The notes: generated from the letters alone by a model not told the origin. A stretch of DNA of 64,000 nt from Celoporthe dispersa (GCA_016584495.1 WAID01000001.1:1674001-1738000), one strand, 5' to 3'. Shown: positions 11,601 to 23,661, counted from the stretch's first letter. Made by a program: numbers and translations.

Positions 11601-12209
11601 CGAGGCGGCAGGAAGCGAAAGCGAGAGCTTGTGGAGCACGACGAGTCTATGGATGCAGAGTCAGACAGCCCTCTGCCCCGGCCCCGAGCTCGCGCGAGGA
11701 GAGGTGGCCGGGCCGGGTCCCGAAGCCGCGGGTTCGCCAGACGAGGTGGACGCGGCGGAGCACGTTCTATGAACAGCAGTTCCGTCGCGACGACGGCTGC
11801 GTTCGTCCTCGACGAGGATCTCGAGAACAATGCCGAAGAGCCCGTGGATCCAGCTCCCCGCGAATCCCCACAGGCGGTTCTCGGCACTCCTAGCAGTAGG
11901 GCTAGTCGGAACAAGCGCCGCCGGCAAGGCGACGACGACCACGACGAAGAGGAATCCAGAGGGGTCATCACCCGATCGGGTAGCAGCCACCACAGCCCGA
12001 GTCTCAGGAGCCCGGGCCTCAGGAGGCGCCCACGACAGATCCCGGACTCGGACGAGGAGATGCCGGATGCAGTGCGCGAGCAGCAGCTGCAGACGCCGAG
12101 CAGACGCAGGGCAGACACCGAAGACGGCAGCAACGACGGCAGCAGCTCATTGGATCGCTCTCAGCGCAGGAGACAGAGGCCGGCTAGGTACCGTGACTTG
12201 GAAGAGTAG
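8671..12209 (+). CDS. kmt6: Histone H3K27 methyltransferase KMT6/E(z), PRC2 catalytic subunit
   Basis: Catalytic subunit of Polycomb repressive complex 2 (SET-7 in Neurospora, KMT6 in Fusarium, EZH2 in human), which trimethylates H3K27 in facultative heterochromatin. The ATG at 8671 was chosen because it follows the T24-GCAG tract and opens MDVIDLTVDD. A proposed 65-nt intron (9262-9326, GTGAGC donor, weak GAG acceptor) joins the N-terminal part to the main frame; a one-base deletion near 9320 is the alternative. In about 1157 aa there are an E(z) N-terminal region (VPKYRFHHVEV), a SANT-like segment (about 513-560, PWSEDEVLLLQGLF), a cysteine-rich CXC/pre-SET region (about 615-695) and a SET domain (about 719-845) with GYGLF, RYINHA and GEELFFNYG. 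A long arginine/glycine-rich and acidic disordered tail follows. The same frame stays open for another 236 codons past the TAG at 12207. Confidence 0.93.
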
Positions 12210-12920
12210 GACCTTCCAATCAGGCGCGATGACAGCAAGGCCGGGCGACGTGTGAGCGAGGACGACGAGGAACCGGGCGCCACAGTACCCGGCTCTCCAG
12301 CCTCAGGAACCGCAGCCGCTGGCGGAGCAAGTGCTGTCAACAGCGGTGGCATGTTTTCATATACTTTTATCTCATATGATGGGCGTCATGGCTCCGATGC
12401 ACCAGCATATGCTGGCCCTGCCGCCTTTGAAGATGGAGATGCGGTTAGGAAGGCCAAGAGAAAGAGCGGCAGTCTCCCAGGCCTACCCCGCTGCCACCCC
12501 TGGGACGACTGCGAGTCCGAGTTCCTCGTGGCCCTCCGAGCGCAGAGGGTGAGCTTTGCCAAAATCCAGAAACGGTACTTCCCAGACTGGTCCGCAGTAG
12601 GCTTGGCTTATAAGTACAAGCGCCTTACGGAAGTCCACCCCCACCTGAGGGCGAGGTATGAGGAAGTGAAGAGAATGGACAGGGCCGCGCAGGCTACCGT
12701 GGCCGAACGCGCCGCGGCGGCGGTGGCTGCAGTGGCGCGTCGCCGTCGGGAACGCGGGCCAGAAGATGCGCCGCATGACGTCGGCGACGAGGCCGCGGGT
12801 GACGATGGTGCTCTGGGGCACGCTGACACGGAGAACACTGCTGTGAGCACACCCGTGGCGCAGATCCAGGACAGGCCCGACCTGGAGGGTAGCCAGCGAT
12901 ACTCTCCCCTCCCATCCTGA
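12210..12920 (+). CDS. Myb/SANT-like reading frame, in frame behind the KMT6 stop
   Basis: After the TAG at 12207-12209 the KMT6 frame stays open for 236 codons, ending at TGA 12920. The sequence begins DLPIRRDDSKAGRR, continues with acidic and small residues, and contains one Myb/SANT-like helix set (about 12495-12640; HPWDDCESEFLVAL, then FAKIQKRYFPDWS and YKYKRL). A charged, alanine/arginine-rich helix follows. Three explanations fit. It may be a separate gene starting at the in-frame ATG 12349. It may be an extra C-terminal domain of KMT6, reached by removing a 48-nt intron at 12188-12235 (GTACCG to ACAG, frame preserved) that contains the TAG. Or the stop may be read through or be a base error. 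The product is unnamed; the Myb-like call rests on spacing and aromatic residues only. Confidence 0.55.
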   Translation, partial: DLPIRRDDSKAGRRVSEDDEEPGATVPGSPASGTAAAGGASAVNSGGMFSYTFISYDGRHGSDAPAYAGPAAFEDGDAVRKAKRKSGSLPGLPRCHPWDDCESEFLVALRAQRVSFAKIQKRYFPDWSAVGLAYKYKRLTEVHPHLRARYEEVKRMDRAAQATVAERAAAAVAAVARRRRERGPEDAPHDVGDEAAGDDGALGHADTENTAVSTPVAQIQDRPDLEGSQRYSPLPS

Positions 12921-13464
12921 GAAGCGAGGAGACGTTGGGTTGAAGAGAGGGGGGAGGGGGGACGACGACGACGAGGGTTTACGGCGAGGAGGAGGAAGAA
13001 AAAGAAGAAGACACCGTCGAAAGGTCGAGTCTGAGAAACGATAGGTAATCAAGTCATTCGTAGGGTTAAAAAAATGTATCACCACATGGAGGGGTAGAAG
13101 CATCGTGGAGGCCTAGATATCACGACGGGGAGCAGTAGGAGGGAGAGAGGCACACACTCTCTGTCCAGCTCGGCAAGAGGATTGATGTCCATTCCACATT
13201 TTGTCTTTTTATTTTATTTTAATTTTATCAAATTCCCTTCTTTTCTTCTTTAGGAAATTTCTCAATTCTTATTCGAGTACTTGATACTACCTACAGCCAC
13301 TATGACAAACACGGTGACGATGTAGAGGGTATATGCGCAGGCGAGTGGAAACCCCAAGACGGACGCCCACCGAGGGAGGGCTATGAAGGTGCTTCTCTTG
13401 ATACCACCACCACCTCCCTTCTCAGCTTCACCCCCTCTCTCGATAACGCAAAAGCTCTATGGCG

Positions 13465-13522
<58 letters not shown>

Positions 13523-14511
13523 ATTTCCTCCGCAGGGTTAGAAAGAAAGGAGGGGGAAAAGTTGCTCTGGTCGGATTACAGAAGCATTGGATGCACAAGT
13601 CAGGTTCTCGTGGTAAAGAGATCACGCAAGAAAGGTGTTCTCTCTTTTTTTCTTTCTTTTCTTCTTCTCCTTCTTTTCTTTCTTTTTTTGGTCTTTTTTT
13701 CTTTCTTTCTTGGTAGTTCATCGTGTTCAAGCTGAGGAAATCAAAACGCATGCCCCCATATCCATACAATGCTAACCTCCTGGCGACGTCGTTGGACAGC
13801 CCAGATTTTAGGACGGACGTGTAATTCTCTTTCCTCCCCTCCCGCCTGGTCCCGCCGAACGCCTGGCATTGGAAACCTTTCATGTCATATGTGCCGCCCA
13901 TCAATTCTTCTGAGCCCTCCGTTCGGGGACCATCTTACTTGCTTGTTGTCTCTTCTCGTTCTCTGTCCACCGCCAGCCACGCATAGGTATTTATGCTCTG
14001 CGGGCTCCCATGTCATTCCCGAAACCACAATCCTGTCACGAGACTCGGGTCTCCGTCATGAACCGTGGCTGCGTGTGGTACTGCTTGTCAGCCTTTGTCG
14101 GCCTGAGAGCCCCCCCTCTTTTGTGTCACACCGGACGCGTTCATAGCGACCAGGTGAGTTAGGATTGCAACGTCCGGCTAACGACCTGTCTTCCCAATGC
14201 TGTGTTCCTTCTTGCCGAAAGAAAATGTTCCAGATCCTCCCTCTCTTTTTTTCTGAACCGGTTTATTCCAACCGGACGTCACTTTTCTGGTCTCAACATC
14301 AGACTTGGCCTTCTCTTCCCCTTTTTTTTCCTCTTTCTCTTTCTTTTCGGGTCCTTTGTGTTTTTCTTCTTTCTTCTTCCAAGTCTTCTATCATCTCGGA
14401 TAAGGATGGTGTCCTTGTTTCATATCATGTGCTTGGCCAGTACAGTAACGGGTACGTTGATCGTGGGTAGGTCCCCAGGTCTCAGCTCCAGCTCCAACGC
14501 CGTGAGCGCCC
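12921..14511. other. Convergent intergenic region with a CT microsatellite
   Basis: 1.6 kb lies between the Myb-like frame and the 3' end of the phosphatase gene. It is rich in pyrimidine tracts and microsatellite DNA, and no conserved coding sequence was found on either strand. An open minus-strand frame at 13428-13904 is built from the repeat (an RE dipeptide run) and was not accepted. Confidence 0.4.
13471..13520. repeat. (CT)25 microsatellite
   Basis: A perfect CT dinucleotide tract is visible directly, flanked by a further CT-rich stretch on its left. Confidence 0.95.
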
Positions 14512-16255
14512 CTAGACGCTCTGAGGGTATACGTTTGCCGGCTGAAGAGATGGAAATTAGCATGACACCTTCGGGTTCCGAAGTAGCTACTTGGACATTG
14601 TGAATACGTACCGGGCTGTTGAGCATCTGTTGCCTCTTGTTCCGGCCCTTCTTGATATGGCTCTTGAGCGCGTTCGAGTCGAGGGGCTTCAGCAGTTCGA
14701 AGCTGCACAGGAGCTCGGAGGAGACAGACATGACGGCCCCCCAGTTGTCAAACTCGCCGCAATACTGCCTTGGGAATCAGCTCGTGGTCTCCGCGCGCAC
14801 AGCAATCCTAGCCAAAAAAAAAAAAAAAGGGGGGGGGGAGGGTCTACTCACGTTTGGTGCGCTGAAGACGGTCACCAGCACCCTGTCGGTAAAGAACTCG
14901 TACCCATCCTCGACCACCATGTGTGCCCGACAGACCAGGTCGAAGTCGTGTGTGGTTAGGAAGTCGGTGATGACCTTCTTCCCGAAGCAGTAGCTCACGC
15001 CTCTCTCGTTGGCCTCCCAGTCCTGCTCCATGTCGGCGGGGTCGGACCACAGCAGGTCGTTCAGCAGACCGTAGTCGGGGACGTCTGTGGGCCGTGCGAT
15101 GTTACGGATGTCGTCCATGTCCCTGAGGGCCGGGGACAGGCCGCCGTGGACGCAGAAGATCTTGCCGGCTACGATGGAGGCGATGGGGAGTGTGTTGAAG
15201 GTGTCGATGAAGGTCTTCCAGATCTTGACGTTACACCTGCGCTTGCACTCGTCGTAGAAGCCGTAGACGCGGGTGACGTTGGCACACTCGTGGTTGCCCC
15301 GCAGGAGGAAGAAGTTCTCGGGAAACTTGAGCTTGTAGCACAGGAGCAGCAGGATGGTCTCGAGGGACTGCTTCCCCCGGTCGACATAGTCGCCCAGGAA
15401 GAGGAAGTTGGCAGAGGGCGGGAAGCCGCACATCTCAAACATGCGGATGAGATCTGTGTATTGGCCGTGGACGTCGCCGACGATCTTGACCGGGGCGTCC
15501 AGCTCCAGGAGGGCAGGCTGCGAGAGCAAGACCTCCCTCGCGCGGTGACAGATGGCCACGATCTCTGCATTCTTGAGGCAGACACTCTTGGTCACCTTGC
15601 CGGCGTACGCAGCATCCAGCAGCCTCTTGATGAAGTCGTCCAGGTCGATGTCCTTGATCTCGCTCATGGCCACGCTGCCGGCCGCCTCGTCCCTCGGCGA
15701 CGCGGCGCCTGCCTGCACGGGGTTGTGGGCGGTGTTGTCGCGCCTGACCAGGATGGGCTGGCCCGGCTGGACGGGTTCAGCGTTCGGGTTGGGCACGCCC
15801 GTGGGCGGCGCATCCGAGACGTGATCGACCTCGCCCGACGCCTGGGCAGCGCTGACGTCGTGCTTGCCCGACATGACAGAGGCCGACTGTATGGGGGACG
15901 GGGGCGGCTGGGCGTCGTCCAGCGGGGAGGTGACGGTCGACATGTCGGGGGAGCCTGGAGAGGCGGGCGTCATGGAGGGGTCCGAGGACCTGTTCCTGGA
16001 GTGCCGTCCAGACCTGCCCGACCTGATCGTCTCCGAGTCCGACCTGTCCGCCTCGCCGTTGGACAGCAGCGCAGACGTCCGCGGGCTGTCATTCTTCCCC
16101 GAGCCTGGTATCTTGGACCGCAGGGCCTTGAAGGACCTCGTGGAGTCCTTGGTGTCCGACTTGCTGAAGGAGGGCAGGGACTGCAGGCCGTCCGGGCCGG
16201 CCGAGCTGCTCGGCCTGGAGGTGCCGCTGCCGTCCTTGGATGGCTGATTACCCAT
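14512..16255 (-). CDS. ppz1: PPZ-type serine/threonine protein phosphatase
   Basis: Fungal-specific PP1-like phosphatase (Ppz1 in yeast, PZL-1 in Neurospora), linked in the family to salt tolerance, potassium homeostasis and cell integrity. There are three exons: 14852-16255, 14612-14764 and 14512-14541. The introns are 87 nt (GTGAGT to GCAG) and 70 nt (GTACGT to TTCAG). The protein is 528 aa. It starts MGNQPSK, a good N-myristoylation signal. A serine/proline-rich disordered region spans residues 2-200. The catalytic domain follows with GDVHGQ, GDYVDRG, LLRGNHE and CVHGG. The end KKGRNKRQQMLNSPPANVYPQSV matches the usual PPZ C terminus and fixes the last exon. The frame is unbroken, which sets it apart from several neighbours. 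The 14.8-kb intron contains an A/C homopolymer stretch near 14814-14838 (plus-strand A15 then G10). Confidence 0.95.
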
Positions 16256-18907
16256 TGGGCCGCTATGAGGTTCGGGTGGCGCTCGGGTCGGTCAGTCGGT
16301 CGTTCAGGATGCGATGGGGGCTCGGCAGGCCAAAGCGGTGTGCGCGTGGGAGGTAATGTGGTCTTCTTGTTGACGATGCCACAATAGCCTGTCGCTGCAC
16401 CCCGTCTTCGCCGGCGTGAGAGGGGGGAGGAGGGGGGGGGGGAGGTATGTGTGGTTGTTTTCTTGTGACCCGCTCTGGCAAGGTGGTGGTGGGTGCTAAG
16501 GAGGATGGTAGAGTCGGACGAGAACAGCCACGAAGCGGGTGGCGGTGATGGGGCGACGACGGCTCTGTATTGGCTCCGTGGCTGGTGATTTCGAGGTCGA
16601 GATCGCGGGAGAGACGAGGGAGAGGAGGAGGCGGCGGAGGCGGAGGAAGAGGTGAGGTAAGGATTGAGGCCGGTTGGCAGCGGCGCGGGAGGACGTGAAG
16701 CTGGGTTGGGCGGAGGAGAGGGCGGGGGAAAAAGGCCTCTCGCAGATTGTTGTGCAAGACAATGAGGTCAGAGAGAGACGCCTGGCTTGGCCTGGCTTGT
16801 TGTGGGGATGGCAGGTGGTCTAGATCGAGGCCAGAAGAGGGCGGCAGAAATGGTCAGCCTCGCTGGGTACGGGTGGGCTGGCGGGCTCGGAATTAAGGTG
16901 GAGGAGGAGGAGAAGTTCGCAGGGAAAGGCGCGAGGCGCAAGTGCGGCGGGGCGAATGACGATGGACGAGGGTGCTACTACAGGTACGTGTGTGTGTGGT
17001 GGGTGTTTGTTGTGTGAGGCTGTGAGAAAGAAAGGTGACGGCGCAGGCAACAAAAAGATGTGGGGTCAAAGATTTGGGCTGGCACCACACACCCAGCGGA
17101 CACTGAAACGAATCTAGACTAGCCTGCAAGTCAAGACTTGGCTGGAAACAAGAGGGCAGTGGTCCATCTTGGTGTGTGCTGGAGGAGGGACAAGAAGAGG
17201 AGCAGGGAGAGGAGCAGAGAAGAGGAGCAGAGAGAGGAGGAGGAGGAGGAGGAGGAGGAGGAGGAAGGGGGGGGAGGGCAGGGGGGCACCACTCACGACT
17301 TGGCCCAGAGCACCAAAAAAAAGACCAGAGATGAATGCTTTTTTTTTCCTTTCCCTGATGGAGAGGGCAGACCAGGCCTAAGTGACTGGCTGTGTGTGTG
17401 TACGTGGTAGGAAAGGTCGAGATGACTCTCTGTATTTTTAGAGGCGGCAAGGTAGGTAATCGATCCCCTTCTTGGATTCTTGCGCGGGTGTGGGTGTGTG
17501 TGCGTGTGTCTGTGTGTCTGTGTTTTTTTTCTTTTCTTTTCTTTTTTTTTCCCTTTCCCCTCCCAAGGAGGAGCGAAGACGAGAAGGAACTATGTTTAGA
17601 GGTTGAAAGGAGCGGTCGGGCGGTCGGTGCTTCCGGATTGAGGTTGTCTTAGTATCCCCCGGGATTCAAGGTGCTCTTTCTCTCCCACCCGCTCACATGC
17701 AACAACCGAGAGAAGAGAGGAAAAAAAGAAAGAAAAAAGAAAAAGACACCAGAACAACACAGCAGCAGGATAACCACCACCACTACCACAATTGACCAGC
17801 TGGGTCTGTAATGTGTGGCAAATGTGTAGTGACGGCAGACAAGTGCTAGACCAGAAACTAAAGGAGGTACTTAGTACTCACTGCCTTTGTTGTCGAAAGA
17901 GAAACTGGGCTCCAAAAGATGATGTCGTGAGCGGGTTCAAAAAGGCAAGATTAAAAAACAATCATCATAAATATGATGGACAGGACAAGCTTGTGTCGGG
18001 CGACAATGATGCCCACCTGATGCAGGATCCTTCCTCAGCAAGTACGGCACGGTGTGGTCGTCAGAGCAAGGCCGGCGAACAACCAGGTATGTACAGAGCC
18101 CTCTTAGAAGTTGTCCTGCTTCTTATCTAGCAACATGTTCCCGCCCTGGTCTCTCTCTTTGTTCTTTTCAGTAGCACCACGATAGGTAAGATAACAACAG
18201 GTGATGATGGATAGCAGTAGGTTCACAAAATTGGAGACTCGACATCGGATGGTCTCTTGGCGGCCGCCCCGGCGTCTTGGGAGGGGGGCATACGCTGGTC
18301 GGGCATTGGGTGCGGTGTAAAAATAATGAGACCATCCAGGCCAGCCAGAACAGACCAGCCTTACGCGTCCAGGCCAAGCCCTCGCTAGATCTCCAGTAAG
18401 CTGCTAACCGACTGTCGGTTTTTTCCCCCAGCACTGTGTCTCTGGCCTGAGGGACGTTGTCTTCCTGGCTCGGCCTTGAAGAGAAAGAAAAGAGGGCTGA
18501 TTGGTCGGGACAAGTATCACCAACAACGGTTGTGAAGGTGCGCGGCAGGATAAAGTCGAGGCGTTGCAGCGGGCGCTGAGGGATGGTGCGGTACGTACAG
18601 ACCCCGCTAAGCCACAGGGCTTGTAGGTCCCGCCTATTGGCTATCGACACTGCTACTGCATGGGACAACAACAGCCTGTCCGTACTTCTCACAAGTGTTA
18701 TACACATACAGCATAACAACAGCTCAACCAGAACATTTGGTGATCGCATCAGGGTCATTGTGTGGTAGTAGGGAGATTGTAGATGCCCTCGCCTTCCCGA
18801 GACACAGACAGTCCGCGGGTGGAAGCACACGCACGTAGAGCATATTGCAGTACCTTCTTTCAGGCCTGCACGAGGAGCCCTGACAAGTACCCGCAGAGGA
18901 CCTACAT
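16256..18907. other. 2.65-kb intergenic region upstream of the phosphatase gene
   Basis: This region holds the promoter and leader of the PPZ gene (right of 16255) and the 3' flank of the WDR6-like gene. It is rich in purine tracts, including a GGA repeat at 17231-17266 and T-runs at 17523-17550. Open frames at 17792-18130 (plus) and 18168-18830 (minus) show no family motifs or coding bias and were not accepted. Confidence 0.4.
17231..17266. repeat. (GGA)n trinucleotide repeat
   Basis: An uninterrupted GAG/GGA run is visible directly. It lies in a wider purine-rich tract, about 1 kb upstream of the phosphatase start, and is not part of a supported coding sequence. Confidence 0.9.
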
Positions 18908-21900
18908 TTATATGCTCCAGAATTCCATCCCAACACCAACAACCACAATTCCCTCCCTCCTCCTTCTCCTCCTCCCCTCGTGCGTCCCCAGCACCATCGC
19001 CAAATCACCACAGTCCGCGACACCGCTGTATCTGTCCCCCCCAGGGCAGCTTTCCTGACTTTCCCCGCCTTGTCGACATCAACCCGCCAGGCCTTGATCC
19101 GCTGGTCGTTGCTCGCCGTGCACAGCCTGACCTGGTACGCGCCCCCGGCGGCCACGGCGTCGAGGCCGGTGATGCACAGCCCCGTGACGGCAGCCGCATG
19201 GGCACCGTTCACGAGAGAGCGGGATCTGACGGTGTAGTGGCCTGCTGTGGGGTCCCAGTCCAGGTGTATATGGCCGATCGCGTTATCGTCGCCACCTGTC
19301 AGGACGGCGTATGAGGAAGGGGAGGGGACGGGTGGGCGGCTTGCAGCTCCTGCGCCGTCATCTTCGGGAGGCCAGGGAGGGATAGGAACCGCGTCCAGCG
19401 CCTTGACGCCGCTCTGGTGCAGCCTGAGGACCTCTGTCGGGTTATATTTCGCTACCACCGCCACATCCCCCCTCCAGGGTAGACTCGGCAGACATCTTCC
19501 ACAGCGCAACATGTCCGTCCGTCGAGGCCGTCAGGACATGGGCCTCCGCACCCGCGCCCGCAGTCCGCAGGTGCCGGATCTGCACCAAACACGCACCTGT
19601 GTATCTTCCCTGCGCCAGGAGCCGGAACCCTCGGGTCTTGGAGTACCTGTAAGTCCGCAGCGTCGAGTTCGAGAGGGCTAGGGACAGGATCAGGACCTCC
19701 CCACCCTCCTCGTCGCTAGGGTCCCCGACCTCGGCATCAAAGCTCACGATCCGCAGGTCGCCATCCTTGGTCTTGTCCGGATACACGCCCTCGCAGACCA
19801 CAGCAAGCCCCTCGTAGGCCGACCTCTCCAGCCGCGTGACCCGCCAGACAAACAGCTCCTCGTTGCCGCTGCTGCTGACCAGGTACCTATCCCCAGCCCA
19901 CCTGAGGCACTGGATGCCAGCAGTATGCCTCTCCACGACAGAGAGACACGACAGCGCCGCCACCCCCGCATCATCATCTCCATCCTCGCCATACTTCCAT
20001 ATCCGCAGCGTAGTGTCCTCCGCCCCCGTCGCCAGCAGCCCACCCCCACCGCCGCCCGCCGCCACAGCTTTAATCTCCCGACCATGCCCACCACTCTTGA
20101 CCACGCGCCGCGGGGAGAGCCGACTGCGCGAACACGCACGTGCGCGACGCCTTGGTCCAGACGAAGGACAGTCTTGCCGGGTCGGAGGGGTCGATGCGGT
20201 GCGCGAACGACCTGTAGGCGCCGCCGCAGTCGATGCGGGCTAGCTCGAGCTGGCGGGTCTCGTTCCAGACGACAAAGTCCCGCGAGCGGAAGCCTGCGAG
20301 GATGAGCTCGGGCGGGGAGGAGGTAGAGGATGTCGTGGTGAAGAGGGCGGACTCGATGTTGGGCCCGAGGGGCGGGATGGCCTCGTGGCGGAGGTGGACT
20401 GTCGGGTTGGTGGTAGTTGTGGTAAGCTCATAGATCCGGTAGCGGCCGTCCCGGGAGGTGGTGAGAAAGTAAGGGGACGGTGACGACGAGGGGCTGTCTT
20501 GTATTGGTGGTGGGAGCGGAGTGATGGAGGAGACTGCGTCTTTGGTGAAGGGGCGGTCGATGCGGGCTATCTTCTCAAAGGTCGCGCTGGCTGATGTGGT
20601 GGTTGCAGCGGCGGGTAATGATGATGTCGGTCTGTAGAGTAAAAGTGCCCCGAGGCGTGAGCCGAGGATCAGGTGGCCGTGGCAGAAGCCTGCTGCTGTG
20701 GGTGTGAAGCCCTTGTCCATCTCGATCGTGTAATCTCCCTGTATGATATCCTCTCCATCATTCGAGGTGAGGTCGAGCACCAACAGGCTGACATGCTGGC
20801 TGCCCATGGTCAGGACAACCACTGGTGTGAGATGCGACCTGCCATGACCCTCAGGGGCGGGCACGAGTTCTTGAAGAAGGTCATCGCTGGGCAGTGGAAA
20901 CACGTCTGCAATCTTCCGCGGCATCCTGCACACCAGCTGAACTTGGCCATGCCGGTACCTGTATAGCCCTCCACTTGCAGAGCCCACGAGAACCGTGTCC
21001 GGGTCAGTCATGCCCACGCTGCGAACAATCTGGTACCGGCGCAGGTCGTCCTGTATTGGTGCTGGTAAGGGCACTCCCGTCCACCGTATCGTTTTTCCTT
21101 GGTCCTCCCACACGCCGCTAAAGATGCGCCCGGCCGGTGTCGTCGCGACGATGGAGGAGTTGGCCAGGAGAGCATACATCATGAAAGGCTCGTCCTCGTC
21201 TTTTGTGGCCCGTCTCTTCTCCTTCGTCTCTGTAGCAACGGCATGTGAGGCACCCTCAGCGCTCCCGCTGTCGTCCTCAACCACGCTGTCACCGGCCGGG
21301 AACCGCCGCGCAACGTCTGATCCAGAAATGTCAAGCAAGACCGAGCGGCCGTTCGATTCGCCTCCGTACAGGAAGTCTTCCACGATGTTGATCTTGCCAT
21401 CACTCCCGCCCGTGGCGACAAGCACCTTGCCGGGCAGAGGTTCTCTTCCCGCTGCTGGTGCTGGTGCTGGTCGCTGAGGACGGCACTCGACCAGATATGT
21501 TTGCCACCATGCCTGTGAATGATAGCCTCATGCGTGATATCAACGGCCAGATCATCATCATCATCACCACCGCCTCCTCCTCCACCAAGGTCGAGCCGCC
21601 ACCTCTGGGTGGTAGCATCCTCGCCAAACGAGTACACGGCCATCCTCCTCCTCTCTTCCCCTGCTCCTCCTGCTCCTGCCGGCCCCAGCACGGGCGCAAA
21701 CCGCACGTTCCATATCCTCGAGACATGACCCATAGCCACAGCCAGCGGCCTCGACGAGACATGTCTTGAGCAAGCCTCAAGGTCAGACGGCCCATCATTC
21801 TCCCCAAATCCCGTTTCCCTCGCCCCAACTGCAGCCCCCCTCTCCGTCGCGCCCACCACCGCAGCCCCGCCACCACCCGCCGTAGTGTCCGAGATGTCCC

Positions 21901-22879
21901 ACACGCGAACCGTCCGGTCGTCGCTGCAGCTGGCCAGCAGCCTCACCGACCTCTGTTGCGGGTTCACCTCGCCGTCCGGCCCGCCTATCAGGATCTCTGG
22001 GGAGATGTCCACACCAAAGATGCTCCCCTCGTGTCCTGTCAGCACGTACAGCACCTCCACGCCGCCCGCGCCCGCGCCCCCGTCGTCCTCATCCTCGCTC
22101 ACTCGACACCGCCACACCACGATCTCCCCAAACGCCGTGCCCGCCGCGACCAGCACCGAGTCCCCCTCTTCTTCTCCTCCTCCTTCATTCCGTGGTCCTC
22201 GGCCACCCACCGCAGCTGCGCCGAGTAAAGAATCGGTCTCGACGAAGGCGGAGCCCGCACCCTGCTCCGCCGTAGGGCCACCACCCCCGGCGCAGGGCGA
22301 ACTATCCGCAGCGGAACCACCTCGTTGTGAGCCGTGACCAGCGCCCCGAGCCCATCCCTCCGAGGCGACAGCGCGCCAGCATAGATCCAGTCTCCAGCGT
22401 GGATCACGACAGCGTCACCTCCTCTCCTGCCTCGCGCCACACCTGGCAGCAGTGACGACGGCGGCGGCGGCGGCAGAAGCTCGAGCAGCTGAGGTCGCCT
22501 CTCGTCCTCATACTGTCTCAGCAGACGCGTAATCTCCGCCCCAGGAACGACAGCAGCCTGCGGTCCGCCCCAGACCAGGACGTCCGGGTCGGCGGTGGCG
22601 GTGGCGGTGGTGGTGCTATCCCTCGGCGAAGAGGAGGCGCACACGCACACGCCTTGGATGGGTTGGGAGGGAAAAACGCGGATGGAGGCGCAGAGTTGGG
22701 TTGTGTGGGCGCTGCGGATGTGGAGGTGGTTGTCCTCGCCTGAGAGGAGGTAGAGGGTGTGGATGTTGCTGGAGAAGGAGGAGGAGAAAAAACTCTAGGG
22801 CGGTAATTGGGGTATGACTGTGTGCTCGTTGAAAGGGAAGGAAGGGGCCTGCTGGGCGGTTGCCTCCATGGTGGCTCAT
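18908..22879 (-). CDS. WDR6/RTT10(Trm734)-type WD40 protein (frame broken at about six sites)
   Basis: Large WD-repeat protein of the WDR6/Rtt10 family. In yeast this is Trm734, partner of Trm7 in 2'-O-methylation of tRNA position 34, and it also affects endosomal recycling. Diagnostic segments in order are LYLLSGEDNHLHI, VLVAAGTAFGEIVVW, LTGHEGSIFGVDIS, LLASCSDDRTVRVWDIS, AMGHVSRIWNVRF, LVATGGSDGKIN, GGHGREIKAVA, LLATGAEDTTLRIW, TASTDGHVALWK, CTASNDQRIKAWRV and VVGVGMEFWSI. They lie in the right order but in changing frames. Suspected one-base extras are A6 at 22787-22792, G4 at 20112-20115 and C6 at 19467-19472 (plus view). Deletions or two-base extras lie near 22162-22180, 21440-21452 and C7 19036-19042. 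Start at 22879 (MSHHGG) is tentative; the TAA at 18908 is well supported by the conserved end. Corrected length is about 1320 aa. Confidence 0.82.
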
Positions 22880-23661
22880 AGCTTGGCGAAGTAGCTGGTT
22901 GAGTCGAAGTTGCGTCGAGGTTGAATAGTGGCGTTGGTTGAGTCTACGTTGAGTTGAGCTGAGTGAGCGAGGGCTAATTAGGGTCAAGATTCAGAAGGGA
23001 CAAAAAAATAAGTCAAGGTTTTCTTTCGAGGTTGTGGGTTCGAGGCTCCGACTTGCGTAAGAGCAGTGCAGAGTTCAACAATCTACAGCAGGGTCACAAG
23101 ATATCATTCTTAAAATGAACCAGGTGGAATCTAGATGTACAGTGTTTCATAAGAGAAAATTACAGAAAAATGCAGAGCATTTCTTTGAATTTGTCTTTCC
23201 AATTCCAGATCTGAGATTGTTGGCTGGTTGAGAAATCGGGACGGGCCGAGACGAGCGCAGCAGACAGTCTTCCCAGTCGATCATGTTCATCACCACAAGA
23301 AATGAATCACGAGGCAGCTGTTGTTGTTGTTTTTGTTTTATAAAATATATATGTCATTCCCTTTCCGACGGGTATCATGTTCCGCAGTAGTAGTCTGTCT
23401 ACCTGAACAAGTTTGTGTCGTGATGTTCCTCCCAAGACAGAAAAAAAAAAAAAAGAGAGAAAAAAATCCCAAGTGCAGCAGTGTTTGTCATGTTTACCGT
23501 CCTTGCCCCCGCTCTAAACGCCATACAGTGAACATAAAGCCCAACGCATTCATTTTGCCCGTCAATAGATGCAGATGAACAGACCACAATCCCTTCAGCA
23601 TCCATTAACAGTCCAGTCCGTGCATGATCACACCCCACACAGCCACACGCGCCCTCGTCGC
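22880..23661. other. Intergenic region (WDR6-like 5' end / SUR7 3' end)
   Basis: 782 bp contains the promoter of the WDR6-like gene and the 3' UTR of the SUR7-family gene. The middle is AT-rich (23100-23350) with an A14 run near 23440-23455. A GGTTCGAGGCT string at 23038 resembles a tRNA B box, but no A box or cloverleaf accompanies it. Confidence 0.4.

Noticed and set aside
13428..13904. 158-codon minus-strand open frame
   Set aside because: Mostly produced by the CT/GA repeat and T/C tracts; no conserved motif.
15146..16387. 413-codon plus-strand frame antisense to the phosphatase gene
   Set aside because: Shadow of GC-rich codons of the strongly conserved PPZ gene on the other strand.
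18168..18830. 220-codon minus-strand open frame next to the WDR6-like gene
   Set aside because: No domain, poor codon bias, Cys/His/Leu-rich composition of noncoding translation; the conserved WDR6 end lies just beyond it.
23030..23050. GGGTTCGAGGCTCC resembling a tRNA B box
   Set aside because: No A box or cloverleaf upstream on the same strand.
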